Positions 1 to 11,482 of a stretch of 64,000 nucleotides of DNA are shown in pieces. The notes beneath the pieces were generated by a model. That model was not told the origin of the DNA and did not search any database. It saw nothing but the letters and a program-made list of their open reading frames with translations. The translations under genes were made by a program, and so were the position numbers. Source of the stretch: Melampsora larici-populina 98AG31 (lineage: Eukaryota; Basidiomycota; Pucciniomycetes; Pucciniales; Melampsoraceae); NCBI RefSeq assembly GCF_000204055.1, contig NW_006768822.1, positions 337,122 to 401,121 on the forward strand, read 5' to 3'. How positions within the stretch are numbered: position 1 is the first letter of the stretch; the number at the start of each line of letters is the position of its first letter.

Positions 1-1
1 A

Positions 2-58
2 GGTTCGGCTTCGAGAGAGAATGATGAGGATTTGGAACTGGATGAGAAGATGATTTGA
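2..58 (+). CDS. possible 3' end of an upstream gene
   Basis: An open frame of 18 codons enters from the window edge and stops at TGA (56-58). It encodes an acidic tail (ENDEDLELDEKMI). T-rich sequence typical of a fungal 3' UTR follows. The piece is too short to identify, so this is a guess that a forward gene ends here. Confidence 0.25.
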   Translation, partial: GSASRENDEDLELDEKMI

Positions 59-2066
59 AGGGATTTGATTCATAGGGGATACGTACTTGGACTTATTGGT
101 TTCTTATGGGAAACTTTTTATGCGGTTTTTTTGTGGGGTTTAGTTTAGGGTCTTGCTTGAAGATGATTTGGATCAATGAAGGGTAGATGCATCAATAGGA
201 AATCAACAATTAGATTTGATGTGTTTTTTGTTTTTTTAACTTTCTTTTTTAGGGTTTTTTTCATTGAGTGAAATCATCATGAACTTTTAAATTTTTTTTG
301 TAATCTTAAGATTTTGGTTGATGTTTGGTTTTTGGTTTTTCTGAATAAAACTCACTGGTGTTTTTTCTTTCTTTTTTTTTTTGGTTGGGTTTTTTTGGTC
401 ACTGCAGCAGTATATGTGAAGAATGCAAAGTATTTTATGTCTTGAGGGGGGTTTGATTGTCTTGTTTGTTTGGGTTAATTAGGCATATACAATTATTAAC
501 CTTTATGCAGTGTTCTTTTACTACTCAGTGGAATATGTCCAACCTCAAATCAATCTCAAATCAATGTCAAATCAATATCAATTCAATATCAATTCAATAT
601 CAAATCAATCTCAAATCAATCTCAAATCAATCTCAAATCAATATCAATTCAATCTCAATCCAATATCAAACCAATCTCAAACCAGTATGAATGTTTGGCC
701 TAGAGTAGCAAACAAACAGTCTTCCAGAATGGACTCAAATAAGGTTTGGTTGTATCTCTGTTGGAATTTTTGGAAGGGTTGGGTGGGTATGCTGCTTAGG
801 CATATTACACACTTGAACTGAATTGGAGGTTGAACTGGGATTGGATTGGGATTGGATTGAGGTGAATGGAACTCACTGGGCTGCTAGTGACTAGTAAAAT
901 GACACTGTGCTTAGTAGGTCTATTGATTGGGTTGTGGCCTAGCACAATGAAGCCTTTGGTGATTTTGGGTTGTGCTTTTTGTGTATGGAATCATACTAAA
1001 ATGAGTGCAATATTGAGCTGATCAGTGGACAGATTTTGCTTGGGGGTTGATTTGATTTGGTCTTGAGTTATGAGATTTTCTGTGGAACAGTTTGAAGAAG
1101 TTGATCAAAGCTTCACTGCCAGCATATTTACCTTGGATTAAAAAATCCAAGGGATTGGGGAATTTCAAACCTTGAGAAGGTATCCAAGGTTTTGGTCCAA
1201 GGTGATTCTTAGCACACAAGAATACCTTGGATACCTTGGACAAGGTCTGTGAGAGTCCAAGGATTTGTCTTCAATGATGCCTCAGATTTCTTAACCCAAG
1301 GCATCTATAGTGGTGCTCAAAATTGACCCAGTTACAAAAAACCCAGTCAACCCAGTCAACCCAGTTGACTTTTTGGCTGTGAGCTATCAACAAATGTTGA
1401 CTTGATACACAAAGTTACTGCCAAAAAGCAATTGGTCCAACTGGGTTTTCTTGAAGCTGGGTCTACTTTGAGCACTACTTATGTTGGCAGTGCTTGCATG
1501 TGCATTGCGCTTGGGACCCTGTCTGAAAGACTGTGTATATAACATGGTTCAGTTATACCCACTAGGTCACCCATCTAGATCACATGACCAAGACATTTTA
1601 CTGTGCTATAAATCCATATTGGGTGTACCTTATGACCCTTTAAACATCAGTCTGGTGTTATAACAATTCAGAACTTGAAACCATGCCAGTCAGGTATTGA
1701 CAGATATAAATTCAACTAATTAACTTCAGGCTGTGGGACAATGTGAAGTTGTACTCTTACAAAATCCTACTCATTAGCAGTTTTGTTGTGACTACACATT
1801 CTGGGTCAAGATATCATGACATGTATGATCATAGCTAAACAGCAGTACATTCAACTGCATTGATAAAACATTGAGTTTTGCTTGAAATCCCTCATAAAAC
1901 CCCACCCTTCTATGACTTTTTAAATTGTCCCTTCCTATCAAGAAACCTTGATCAGCTATCAAATTTTATATATTTGGTTATCTTCAACATCCCCCAAATA
2001 TTAATCAGTCAACATCATTCAATTTTTGGAAACCAAATTCAAATCCTCAGATTGATTGTCTGTCAA
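59..2066. other. AT-rich intergenic region
   Basis: No coding sequence is supported. It holds T-rich tracts at 190-400, the short tandem repeat at 541-684 and a zone at 1140-1270 where CCTTGGAT/ATCCAAGG words recur in both orientations. The last 200 bases resemble the upstream regions of the two paralogues at 7630 and 11483, so the promoter of the next gene lies here. Confidence 0.5.
541..684. repeat. minisatellite, CAAATCAATCT-like units
   Basis: About 140 bases consist of imperfect head-to-tail copies of an 11-12 base unit of the type TCAAATCAATC, with variants TCAATATCAAT. No element or gene is associated with it. Confidence 0.8.
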
Positions 2067-4443
2067 ATGTATCATCATCCAAGATACATTTTGTTCCCAT
2101 TGATTGGGGTGTTGCTTCAGTCATCCTCATGTGTAAGATCATTCTCAGATGGAGTTATTGATGTTTCCAGATTGGAGTCAACTCAGAAGCCAGTTATGTC
2201 AACTATTGGTGAGTTATATTCAAGGACCACCTAAAGATCTGTGGTAAAATTTCAATCATTGGAATACAATACTGATGAATCCAAATGTGTTCTGGATTTC
2301 ATGATAAAGAATACAGTACACCTGTTGACAAGGCTCTCTTGAACCAAGATCATCTTAATGCTTGGAGAGACTTGAGGACAATTGAAGAGGTGGCCATGAA
2401 CCGTAAAGATAGTTTTGTCTTCAAAAAGAAGGTGGCTGATTTTGTTGAAGACCTTGCCAAAAAAAATCCTTCACTAAATGATCAAGATTGGTTATCATCT
2501 GAAGCCATTTGGCTGTGGACTTTGAACAGACAAAACAAGTCACTTTGTACTCTCTTGTATTACATGAAGCAAACTTTGAAATTACATTTACCACAACATA
2601 CTCACCAAGAGATAGATGAAATGGCTGAAGAAATTGTTAAGAATTTCAAATTTTCCTCCCAGATAAAAGATCATCCTGTAAGGGAAAGAATTGGTCCTTT
2701 CTTGGATTCAGTTATGACACAATCAGGTTTTTATTTACTAATGCAGAATTTGAAGATGGAGAAAGACTTGAATTTGCAAATGGGCACACACTCCTTGTGG
2801 GTTAAAGTAGATCCTTGGAAAGGAATCATTGGCACAGAAGATCAAATTGATTATGGAAAAAGCTACCGACAATACATGAGTTTGATTGAAGTCTTTGACA
2901 TTTTAGCTGCAGCAGGCTTACAGGATAAAGGTGCAATTTTGAAACTGACACCAAGATCTGTTGATTTACGTCTTGCTAGGAAAATTCTTGCTGAACATGC
3001 TCCAAAAGCTCGAGATCTGCATTACTACCTTGTAAATGATGTTCCATACAATCCTCCTAAAAAATTGAATCTTCCAATATTTGGATACCCCTTTGAATTG
3101 AATGGTCAGGATTCTAATCAAGTTGAAGATCAAGTACATAAGTTATGGTCAAAATTTGAAAAAGAAGATTTGAAGATTGTATTGAAACTTGAAAATCCTG
3201 TGAAAACAATGCAAAAGGGTGATGTAATGTTTCCAAGAAATTTCAAAAGGATGACACAGTTTAAATCACTCTGGAAAATGAAAGACAAATCCAAGTATAG
3301 ATACCTATGGGGAACTATAACAAGATCTATTGGAATAGTTCTAAAGCTTGACAAGATAAACTCTGGTGCCCATGTAGTATTTTGGAATATAATGTATTCA
3401 GCATTCAAGTATCTCCCAAAAGAGGAAATTGATCCCAAGAAAGTTGAAGTTCAAATAGAAAATAGTGTTATGTTCTACTTATTAATCAGAAGGATGGGAA
3501 TTGTATTGGCAGAGGTATTCAAGTTGCATTCTACTACAAGTGCTCCAGAACAAGAAGTCAACAAAGAACAGTGTATAATGTATTATTGGTCTTTATTCAA
3601 TTATGCACCACCAAATGGAACCTACAAGCACAAAGATAAAGTAAAGTGGATGAAGTTTGGCATTGGAAGAGTCTATATTAATCACCTTTTAGCTTCAATG
3701 AAGCTGAATGAGTTGTTTCAGAAGACAAGCACTACCCAGGAAGAGATTGTATCACATGAATCATCTAGTTCAACCTTTAGTGAAAACCTTGGTCAAAGTA
3801 GCATAGTTGATTCCTCTGGAGACATTGATTCTATGGAGCAAGTAATTGTTAATGAAAACCCAATTGATAATCCCAAGTTTTCAAAATCAAGAAGTCTTGA
3901 AAGAAAAACAAAACTCAAACGTCTTGAAGAGGCATTAAATCAAATTCAAGCAACTCACAGAGCACCAGATGTATCTCCTCCAAAAAGGAAGGTTTCAATG
4001 CATGATATTGCATTGGAACCCAAGTTTTTTGCATCAATTCCAAAGAAGCCAAGAACTCAACAGATTGAGTATAACCCCCACATCCGTGAGGAAATTGAGC
4101 TTCTCAACAGGAAACTTGCCCTGAGGGAACCAAACTTGGATAGAACACAAAGCACAGTTTACAATCAAGTCAATTTAAAGCAAAAAAATCAAAACCCAGA
4201 CCCTAGCTACCAAAGTATGGGTGATCTCAAAGGTCCAGGTGAGAAATTATCCTGCTTTAATTATGAATTCTGACACAATCTGACATAAAATTGTAATTCA
4301 AATGTCACATAGGAGCAACCCATGGGGTTAATCCTGATTCTTGATTGAGAAATTCTCATCCTACAGAACCACCCTCAGTTGAGGATAGAGGTTCTTTCAT
4401 GCTTTCTGACCTCAATGAACCTTTGGAGCCAGATTACATGTAG
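2067..4443 (+). CDS. large secreted protein, tandem family copy 1 (unknown function)
   Basis: Inferred exons are 2067-2208, 2310-4238 and 4367-4443 (715 aa). The start is chosen because MYHHPRY followed by ILFPLIGVLLQ forms a signal peptide that copy 2 shares. Intron 1 has GTGAGT, a TACTGAT branch site and an AAAG acceptor; the join preserves frame (phase 1). Intron 2 starts GTGAGA; using the CTACAG acceptor the last exon encodes SFMLSDLNEPLEPDYM. The body looks all-helical, with conserved stretches such as LLNQDHLNAWRDL, YRQYM, DVLAAAGL-type and ENSVMFYL. Near residues 600-630 are basic clusters PPKRKV and PKKPR, nuclear-localisation-like. I recognise no domain. The earlier acceptor near 4311 would give a shorter tail without the DLN motif. 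A secreted, possibly host-nucleus-directed role is inference. Confidence 0.72.
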
Positions 4444-5571
4444 TGGTGCCCTGGAATGGCAGAGGATTATCATCTTTGATGTTGTGTTGAGATACTTTGC
4501 AGTCAAAACCCTGATGATACATACAACCTCTGCAAAAATTGGACACCATATATGTGATACTTGCTCATTTTTTTCTAATTGATATTCATATTCACAAATC
4601 CCAGAAGTGTGGATCTCTAAACCTGATTCATTCTTTTACATTTTTGGAAATATCCAATGATTCCTTTCTGAAACTTTTTGAAACCAAATGATATGTCTCA
4701 TGAACGCAATGAACCTTTCTAATCAAAAATCTGGTTTATTGATCTTGAATACATCAATTATTGACATGGATGGATTTCAGCATTGTTATTAATGCTTTCA
4801 GAAATTTGGGATTCTAATAAAACAATGAGCATTCTTTGACTATGTTTGTCATGATGTGCTCCTGATCTTCATGCGTGTACAGTCCCCTCCAAGTAATGTA
4901 TGTAATCATTCAAGTTCTGCAGTGGTGGGACCAGGGTTTGTCCTGAACCCAATGATTACAATTCCTAGGTGTGAGGATGTGTGCATAACAAGTGGAATTG
5001 ATGAAATAGAACATGATATTCTCAGTATTTTTCTTAGCAAAGGTTTGAATGTGTTCCTTGAATTTAGTAGAAGATCAGGTATTTGAGGTGGAAATGAGAA
5101 CAATCCAATGAGATCAATCCACAAAAAATCCTTCGATAAGATTTGTGTATTTTCACAAAGTGCAAATCTTTTAGTGAAAACACAACATGTGTAGGCCAGG
5201 TATTGCCCAAAGTGCACTTCTTCGATCTGCTTTGTTTCCAAATTTATGTAGTGTAGCAAAAACCTGCTATGGGCCCAACCTGCTCTGCTCCTCTATTAAA
5301 CATGAACCATTACATACTCCCGGAAGTGCAGTGGTTATTCACTCCACTACCTTGTATTTTTAGTCCAAAAGCAGCAGGATCCACAACTTCAAGAGATTTT
5401 CAAAGTAATTCCAGAAAAATTTCAAACAAATCTCAGAGAACCTTCAGAGAACCTTCAGAGAACCTTCAGAGAACCTTCAAGGTGATGCCTGCATCAACTG
5501 GACAGTTCTCCAGACCAAAATGAGAAGCATGTGGCAGCTCAAATGAAAGAGAGGACCAATGACCTCCAAGA
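4444..5571. other. intergenic, no gene seen
   Basis: AT-rich sequence without a supported gene. Short open frames on either strand lack paralogues, splice signals or recognisable motifs. It contains the 11-base tandem repeat at 5435-5478. Confidence 0.5.
5435..5478. repeat. tandem repeat AGAGAACCTTC x4
   Basis: Four perfect head-to-tail copies of the 11-base unit AGAGAACCTTC. Confidence 0.9.
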
Positions 5572-6151
5572 ACAGGGGCCAAGATAGATTCTCACATATA
5601 GGTGAGCACAGTACTCTTTCATGAATGCTCCAAAAAAGACTCAACTTCTTTAAAATTCACATATAGGTAAGCCCAGTACTCTTTCATGAATGCTCCAATA
5701 AAAGGCTCAACTTCTTTGAAAATCTTTCAGTTCACAATGTTGATTGTGTTCAGGTGATCAGCCTGCTTTGCTCATGTTTGATTTGAGATTTTGGGGGCAT
5801 GCTCATTATAATCTGGGTTGAGAATTTTGAGATCTTTCTATTTTTTAATTCAAACCAATGATCTTACAACTTATTCAGAAAAGCATAGACTGAGTTTTTG
5901 TCAAACAAAACCCACTTGATTCAACTGATTCTGAGTACTCATCTGCAAGACTGTGCTCAAAGAATGCTCATTCAAGATGGAAATGAGCATTCTCCAGAAA
6001 TGTACAACAAAATTTGAGCAAAACAGCCTGATCACCTGAGCACTGCAAAAATTGTCAATTGAAGCAATCTGAAAGAAAAACAATCTTTTTTGGAGAATTC
6101 AGGAAAGTGTACCATGCTCACCTGTATGTGAGCATCAATTTTGACCCCTGT
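5572..6151. mobile_element. foldback-type non-autonomous element
   Basis: The two ends are inverted repeats beginning ACAGGGG: the left end reads ACAGGGGCCAAG and the complement of the right end ACAGGGGTCAAA. Similarity continues inward for more than 150 bases on each arm, with shared words such as CTCACATA, AGGTGAGCA, CTCCAAAAAAGA, TCTTTCAG and CAGGTGATCAG. Within the left arm a roughly 65-base segment (5592-5724) is tandemly duplicated. There is no coding capacity, and I could not define a target-site duplication. The superfamily is unknown. Confidence 0.65.
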
Positions 6152-6189
6152 GTGTCAGCTAAGGCATAAATATTATCAGATACAGTATA

Positions 6190-6609
6190 CAGTCGAACCC
6201 GCGCAATTGCATACCCGCGCAACTGCATAATCAGCCTTTTTGCATAGGCCAGGACTTCCCCCGACTTGGTGCGGGCTAAAAATTGCATTTATTGCATAAT
6301 TTTGTCAAAAATGATAATGCATAAGTCAAAACCCAAAAAAACCGGGTCTTGGAAGCCCAATTGCATAGCTTTTACTCAAAATACAGGATAAAAAGTACAT
6401 AATTAGGCATAAACCTTGAGCCCTAAGTCTTAAAGCCTAGCTCATAACCTGCAAAAATGCATAATGTTATGTATTTTGGCCTATTTCCGCATATATGCAT
6501 AACTTTATGCATTTTAACCTATCCTGTATTTTACCTCACTTTGCATAACCTGTGAAATTGCATAGGCCGGATGTTCCCCCCAAATTATGCAATTGCGCGG
6601 GTTTGACTG
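6190..6609. mobile_element. MITE with CAGTC termini and TA target duplication (pogo/Tigger-like)
   Basis: A 420-bp element flanked by TA on both sides. The left terminus is CAGTCGAACCCGCGCAATTG and the complement of the right terminus is CAGTCAAACCCGCGCAATTG, one mismatch in 20. The interior is rich in TTGCATA and ATGCATAA words and has no coding potential. TA target duplication with a CAGT start is typical of the pogo/Tigger branch of Tc1/mariner; that assignment is from knowledge of the family, not from a transposase here. Confidence 0.82.
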
Positions 6610-6611
6610 TA

Positions 6612-7629
6612 TACAGGTTCTTTCTTGTGTACCAGAAATATCAGAGTAGACATGCTACACATTTGCCTGATGGCAGAAAGCATGGTGGTGGAAATCCCAT
6701 AAAAATCCACTAAATCTGTGTGTTGCTGCATAACAGTTTTGGAAAAGGAAGCACAGGCACAGTCCCAAGACCCACTTTCACCCTAGGAGTGTAGCACAGG
6801 TGGGGCAATCCCCTCCTCTGCTGCCCTGTTTTTGCTGTTTGTGGTGGATGTGAGGGGTCAGCTACTATTTGGCTGACTCTTCACTAAAAAGTGAAGTACA
6901 AACAACAATAAATCAACACACTGCTTCTTTCCCTTACACACAAAACATGAGATTTGATTCCAGCAAGTTAATTGACTCACCCAAGCTTCCAGAGTTCATG
7001 TATGTTCACACACAGTACACACTGGGAGGGAGTCTACATGACTAATTGTTGAGTGTGCGCCTACGTCCTAAGCAGAACACAAGATCTCAAAAACACACCC
7101 TTACCCAGCTCCAATTGTGTTGTGTAAAGAAAAATGGGGCCTGTTATGGAGCTAGATCTTTATTGTATGGTCGTTCCAGCTGCAACATGTATTGAATGTA
7201 ATCCTCTCACTGTGAGGGTTATCAAATTATCGTACACAGTTTGCATTGTAAGAACATAAAGATACAAACACTGTACTACAAGAGGTGAGCTTATGGTTTG
7301 CTGTTCTGATCATGACACATTTTATAAATCAGCAGTTTGGGTGTGTTTAATGTGCTTAGTGACATCATGATATGTAAGATAGTTATGTGATATGAGAACT
7401 AACTCAGAGAAGTTGTGACGCCTTGATAAAACCTTGGGTCCACCTTAAAGCCCTGTTGCAAAATCCCCACCTTTCAATCAACTTTCCCTCACCATTCCAG
7501 GATTATAAAATCTTCACTCAGCTACAGCATTGATCAAATCCTGTTTTGAAGAACCCTCCAGAAACCTCTCTGTCAGCATTATTGGAATTTTGTACTCAAA
7601 CCCACATCCTAGGGTTGATTGTTTATCAG
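6612..7629. other. intergenic region upstream of family copy 2
   Basis: No gene is supported. The final 200 bases (from CCTTGATAAAACC near 7420) resemble sequence upstream of the other two family copies (CCTTGATAAACCCC near 11270), so the duplicated unit includes a promoter region. Confidence 0.45.
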
Positions 7630-10094
7630 ATGTATTGTGTTAACATATACCTATTTCTGCCATTCATAATTTCTTTGCTTCAATTCTCAAGATCTGTAAG
7701 ATTGGTTTCAAATGGAGTTCAAAAGTTTGCCATTGAGTCAACTCAAAATTTGAGGCAACCAATGGTTGGTGAGTTGAGCCCTAGACCATATCTCATATCT
7801 GTGATTATGATGATTGAATAAAAGACTAATAGTTTTGCATGCATTCAAAGATGAAGAATACAAAAGACAGATTGACCACATCCTCTTGAATCAAGATCAC
7901 CTCAATAGCTGGAGAGATTTGAGAGAAATTGAAAAATTGGCTATCAGCTATAGAAAACCTTCAATGTATAAGAGTAGGGTTGCAGATTTTGTGGAAGAAC
8001 TGTCAAAGAAACATCCTTCTCTTCAAGAAGAGGACAATCAATCACCCAAAGGAATTCTACTGTGGGAAAAATACAAACCCAACAAGTCACTTGCCATCCT
8101 TCTTTATTACCTCAAGCAAGTGCTGAAAGTGCATTCACCCAGTATTAATCACAATGAGATAGATGACTTGGCTCAAGAAATCATCAAAACATTCAACTTT
8201 TCAGCCAATGAAAATGGAAAGTGTGTTTCAAGGACTATGGTTTCTCCCTTCTTGGATGTTATCATGTCACACCTGGGTTTTTATCTATTCATTAATAGCT
8301 GCAGGAATTATACAATTTCAGACTTTACAGAAGGCTTGCAATCATCAGTTGAAAGATTGAATAAATGGAAACAGATTATCAGCAAGACAGACCAAGTTGT
8401 GTATGGTCAAAGCTACCGGGAATACATGAAACTGGTTGAATTCATTGATGTGCTAGCTGCTGCAGGCTTACATGATAGGAATGCCATCTTGGAACTTAAA
8501 CCAAGCTCTATCAAATTATCTCTCACAAGTGAGGTTCTTTTTGGAAAATCTCCTGGATCTCTAAAACTGCATCATTACCTCACAAGTGATTTGCCATACA
8601 ATTCTCTTGTGGCACTTAATGATGAAATCTTTGGATTTTATTCTGAAATTAATGGTCAAAATCCCAACAAAATTAAGGATCAAGTACACCAGCTATGGTC
8701 AGAATTTGAGGAAAACCATCTAGGAATTGCATTACAGATGAGTGAGCCTGTTGGAATCCCCCAACAGAAAGAGTTCATATTGCCCCAAGAAGTCACAAGG
8801 ATGAAAGAGTACAAATTACTTTTTGAAATGACAAGCAACTCAAAGTACAAAGAAATGTGGAGAAATATTTCAAGATCCATTGGCCTAGTTTCAAAACTGA
8901 CAGTGGGGGATTCTGAAGCCTTGGTGGTATTATGCCATATATTGAGGTCAGCATTGTATTATTTTCCAAGACAAGAATTGGAATCAGATAAATTGGGACT
9001 TGTGATAGAAAATAGTGTTATGTTTTACCTATTTGTCAGAAGGATTGGAAAGGTACTGGAGGAGATGTTTAAGATTCATTTTCCCAATAATACTACAAAG
9101 GAGAAAGCCACTCGAGCACAGTGTATCTATTGGTCCTTGATAATTTTCCAGAAACCAAGGAACTTTTACTCTTACAGCCGTGAAAGAAAAGCAAAGTGGA
9201 TGGAGTTCCGCCTTGGAAGACTTTATTATGACTACCTTTTGGCCTCCAGAAAGCTGAACAACTTGTATCACCATATGAGCACTGTTCAGGGGAAGAGAAC
9301 AACAAATTCCTTGTCATATTCAACTTCCAGAAACCCTTTTAGTCAAAGTACCACAATTGATGCTCCTGGACATGTCCAAAACATGGGGTGGGGCACTCCA
9401 AATCTTTATTTGAACACAATCCATGCTCTGAATTTGGGCACATCAAGATATCTTGGTAGAGAAACACAGTCAAAGAATCTTGAAAAGATTCCACATCAAA
9501 GTCTGAAAACTTCCACATTTTCACATATATTATCTCACAAAAGAAAGTTCTCAACAAATAAAAGTCTCTCAGATCCCAAGTATTGTACTTTGCTCACAAA
9601 GAAGCCAAGTAATAAGCACACACAAAATGATTTACAAGTGAATAATAAAAAGTCTTTGGAAACAAAGGAATGCAACCTGGAAAATATTTGCATCACAATT
9701 CACTCCCAAGCTTCTTTAGACAAACAGCAGGGAAGTCAGAATCCATCACATCAAAATGCAGCTGATTTCCAAACTTCAGGTAAGTGAATGCCCCACTTAA
9801 TCATGACTCTCAACACACTCTGAAACCATTCTACATTCCCAATGACAAGCAGGAGAACTTAATAATGATGCTATTGCTGTAAAAATGGCACATTGGGTTC
9901 CAGATGTCTCTTCATATTTGAGTCAAAATAGGGTCACCAAGTTTAGCCTTGGCCCAGATATACCAGCAACTTCAAGTGGAACAAGAGGCACTTCCTTTCT
10001 TCCTGATCTCAATCAGTCTATAAGTAAGGAAGACTCTAATCACATACTACCTGACCTAAATCTTCCCTATAATCCCAATTCATCCAATTATTAA
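7630..10094 (+). CDS. large secreted protein, tandem family copy 2 (unknown function)
   Basis: Inferred exons are 7630-7768, 7851-9779 and 9853-10094 (769 aa). The start gives signal peptide MYCVNIYLFLPFIISLLQ, aligned with copy 1. Intron 1 runs from GTGAGT to TTCAAAG with branch site GACTAAT; intron 2 runs from GTAAGT to a CAAGCAG acceptor. The middle exon is 1929 nt, exactly as in copy 1, and both introns are phase 1 in both copies. Shared blocks include LLNQDHLNSWRDL, QSYREYM, DVLAAAGLHD and ENSVMFYLFVRR. Basic clusters SHKRKFS and LTKKPSNKH lie near residues 607-635. The last exon encodes 80 aa with two DLN motifs, LPDLNQS (D about 741) and LPDLNLPYNP (D about 757). No known domain is recognised. 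Confidence 0.75.
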
Positions 10095-11482
10095 GCCTCC
10101 AATAGTGTAAGACAAGTTTAATCTACTTATCTGTGTTCATGGCCCTGGGGATTCAGAATATTCTGGGGGTTATCACAGCTGTAAGAAACATCAGCACTCC
10201 ATACAAAAATCTGATCATCTATCTTCAATAAAGTTGTCAATGAAACTTGGTCAGTTTGATGGCTTCTAAATGCTTTCCAAGGATTTTGTTTCATATCTCC
10301 AGGTGTCCAGAAAAAAGAATAAAAAATTGTAATCATCATTTCAAACAAATTCTTGTGCTTTTTATGATACTTGCTGTCTGGTGATCCTGATATTTTCAGA
10401 ACTCTATTCTAAGGCAAATATTTAGCCTGTTATGTCATGAATCCAATGTAGAAAAACTGTGGTTCTCAAGTTCACATTATCTCAGAATTGTGAATCTTGT
10501 TCACAACTTGTTTGCATTGGTTTTGCAAGTCTTTCTCAAGCTACCCTTCCCATCCTGAGCTACACACCAGGTCCCTATTAGACAGCACTGACAGACAGTT
10601 CTAAGAAGCCCTAAAACACAAACAATCAAAACAAAAAGCTTCCTTGCATCAACAAGATGCTGTTCAACAAATACCCATCTCATGATTGAGCATTTGTGAA
10701 AAGACATAGTAGAATAGTTAGTAGTGAGAAGCATCAGGTTGCTTAACCTGTTAATTTAATTGACTTCAGGGATGCTTGTGAACATAATTCAAATGAGTTG
10801 CAAATATGATACTTGATTGAGAGAAGTTGTGGACCCATTGAGCACAATATTTCCCAATTGGCTTTTGAACATAATGATCCCTGCAGTGTTAGTCTCTGGT
10901 GTTTTCTTTGAATGATATGGATCAAATTTTTATGACTCATTCTTCATCTATTTGGCTTTCTTCAGCCACCACTGCAGATCCCCTCTTCCTTAAAGTGTAT
11001 ATTAAAGTCAGTTCAGTATTTGAACAAGGGCCATTGCCCCTAATTTACTGCACTGGTGAGAGCTAGCCACAAAGAGTTCCATACTGGAGTGGACCACTAC
11101 TGTTTTGAGGTGCATCACACCAAATGAATACATCACCTTGTTGCCTGATTTGAAGCTCTACATTTCAGACACAGCAAGGATCAGTCTGGTTGTGTTTTAC
11201 ATGATTTGTGGCACTTTGCCATGTCGGATACATCTTGAATATGGGATCTAAAATGTAGAACATCTGGCCCCCTTGATAAACCCCTGTGTTCAGCTTGAAA
11301 CACACCTTGGAAACAAGAACCTCTTGATCAAATGATCAGCCACCCATATAGTCTTATCACATAATCCCTTTCAGCCATAAAAATCATTTATTTACTCTGA
11401 GATATTTGAAGATCTACTCACCCAACATTACCCAACTTTGAAATTGAATTAAAACAAAATCCTTAGATTGATTATGTATCAG
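10095..11482. other. intergenic region between family copies 2 and 3
   Basis: AT-rich; no supported gene. The short open frames on the minus strand near 10127-10940 show no homology, splice structure or motif. The last 200 bases match the upstream region of copies 1 and 2. Confidence 0.45.

Noticed and set aside
541..684. Regularly spaced repeats resembling a CRISPR array
   Set aside because: Units are head-to-tail with no unique spacers and the genome is eukaryotic; it is a minisatellite.
4906..5259. 117-codon reverse open frame after family copy 1
   Set aside because: No homologue at the equivalent position after copies 2 or 3 and no recognisable motif.
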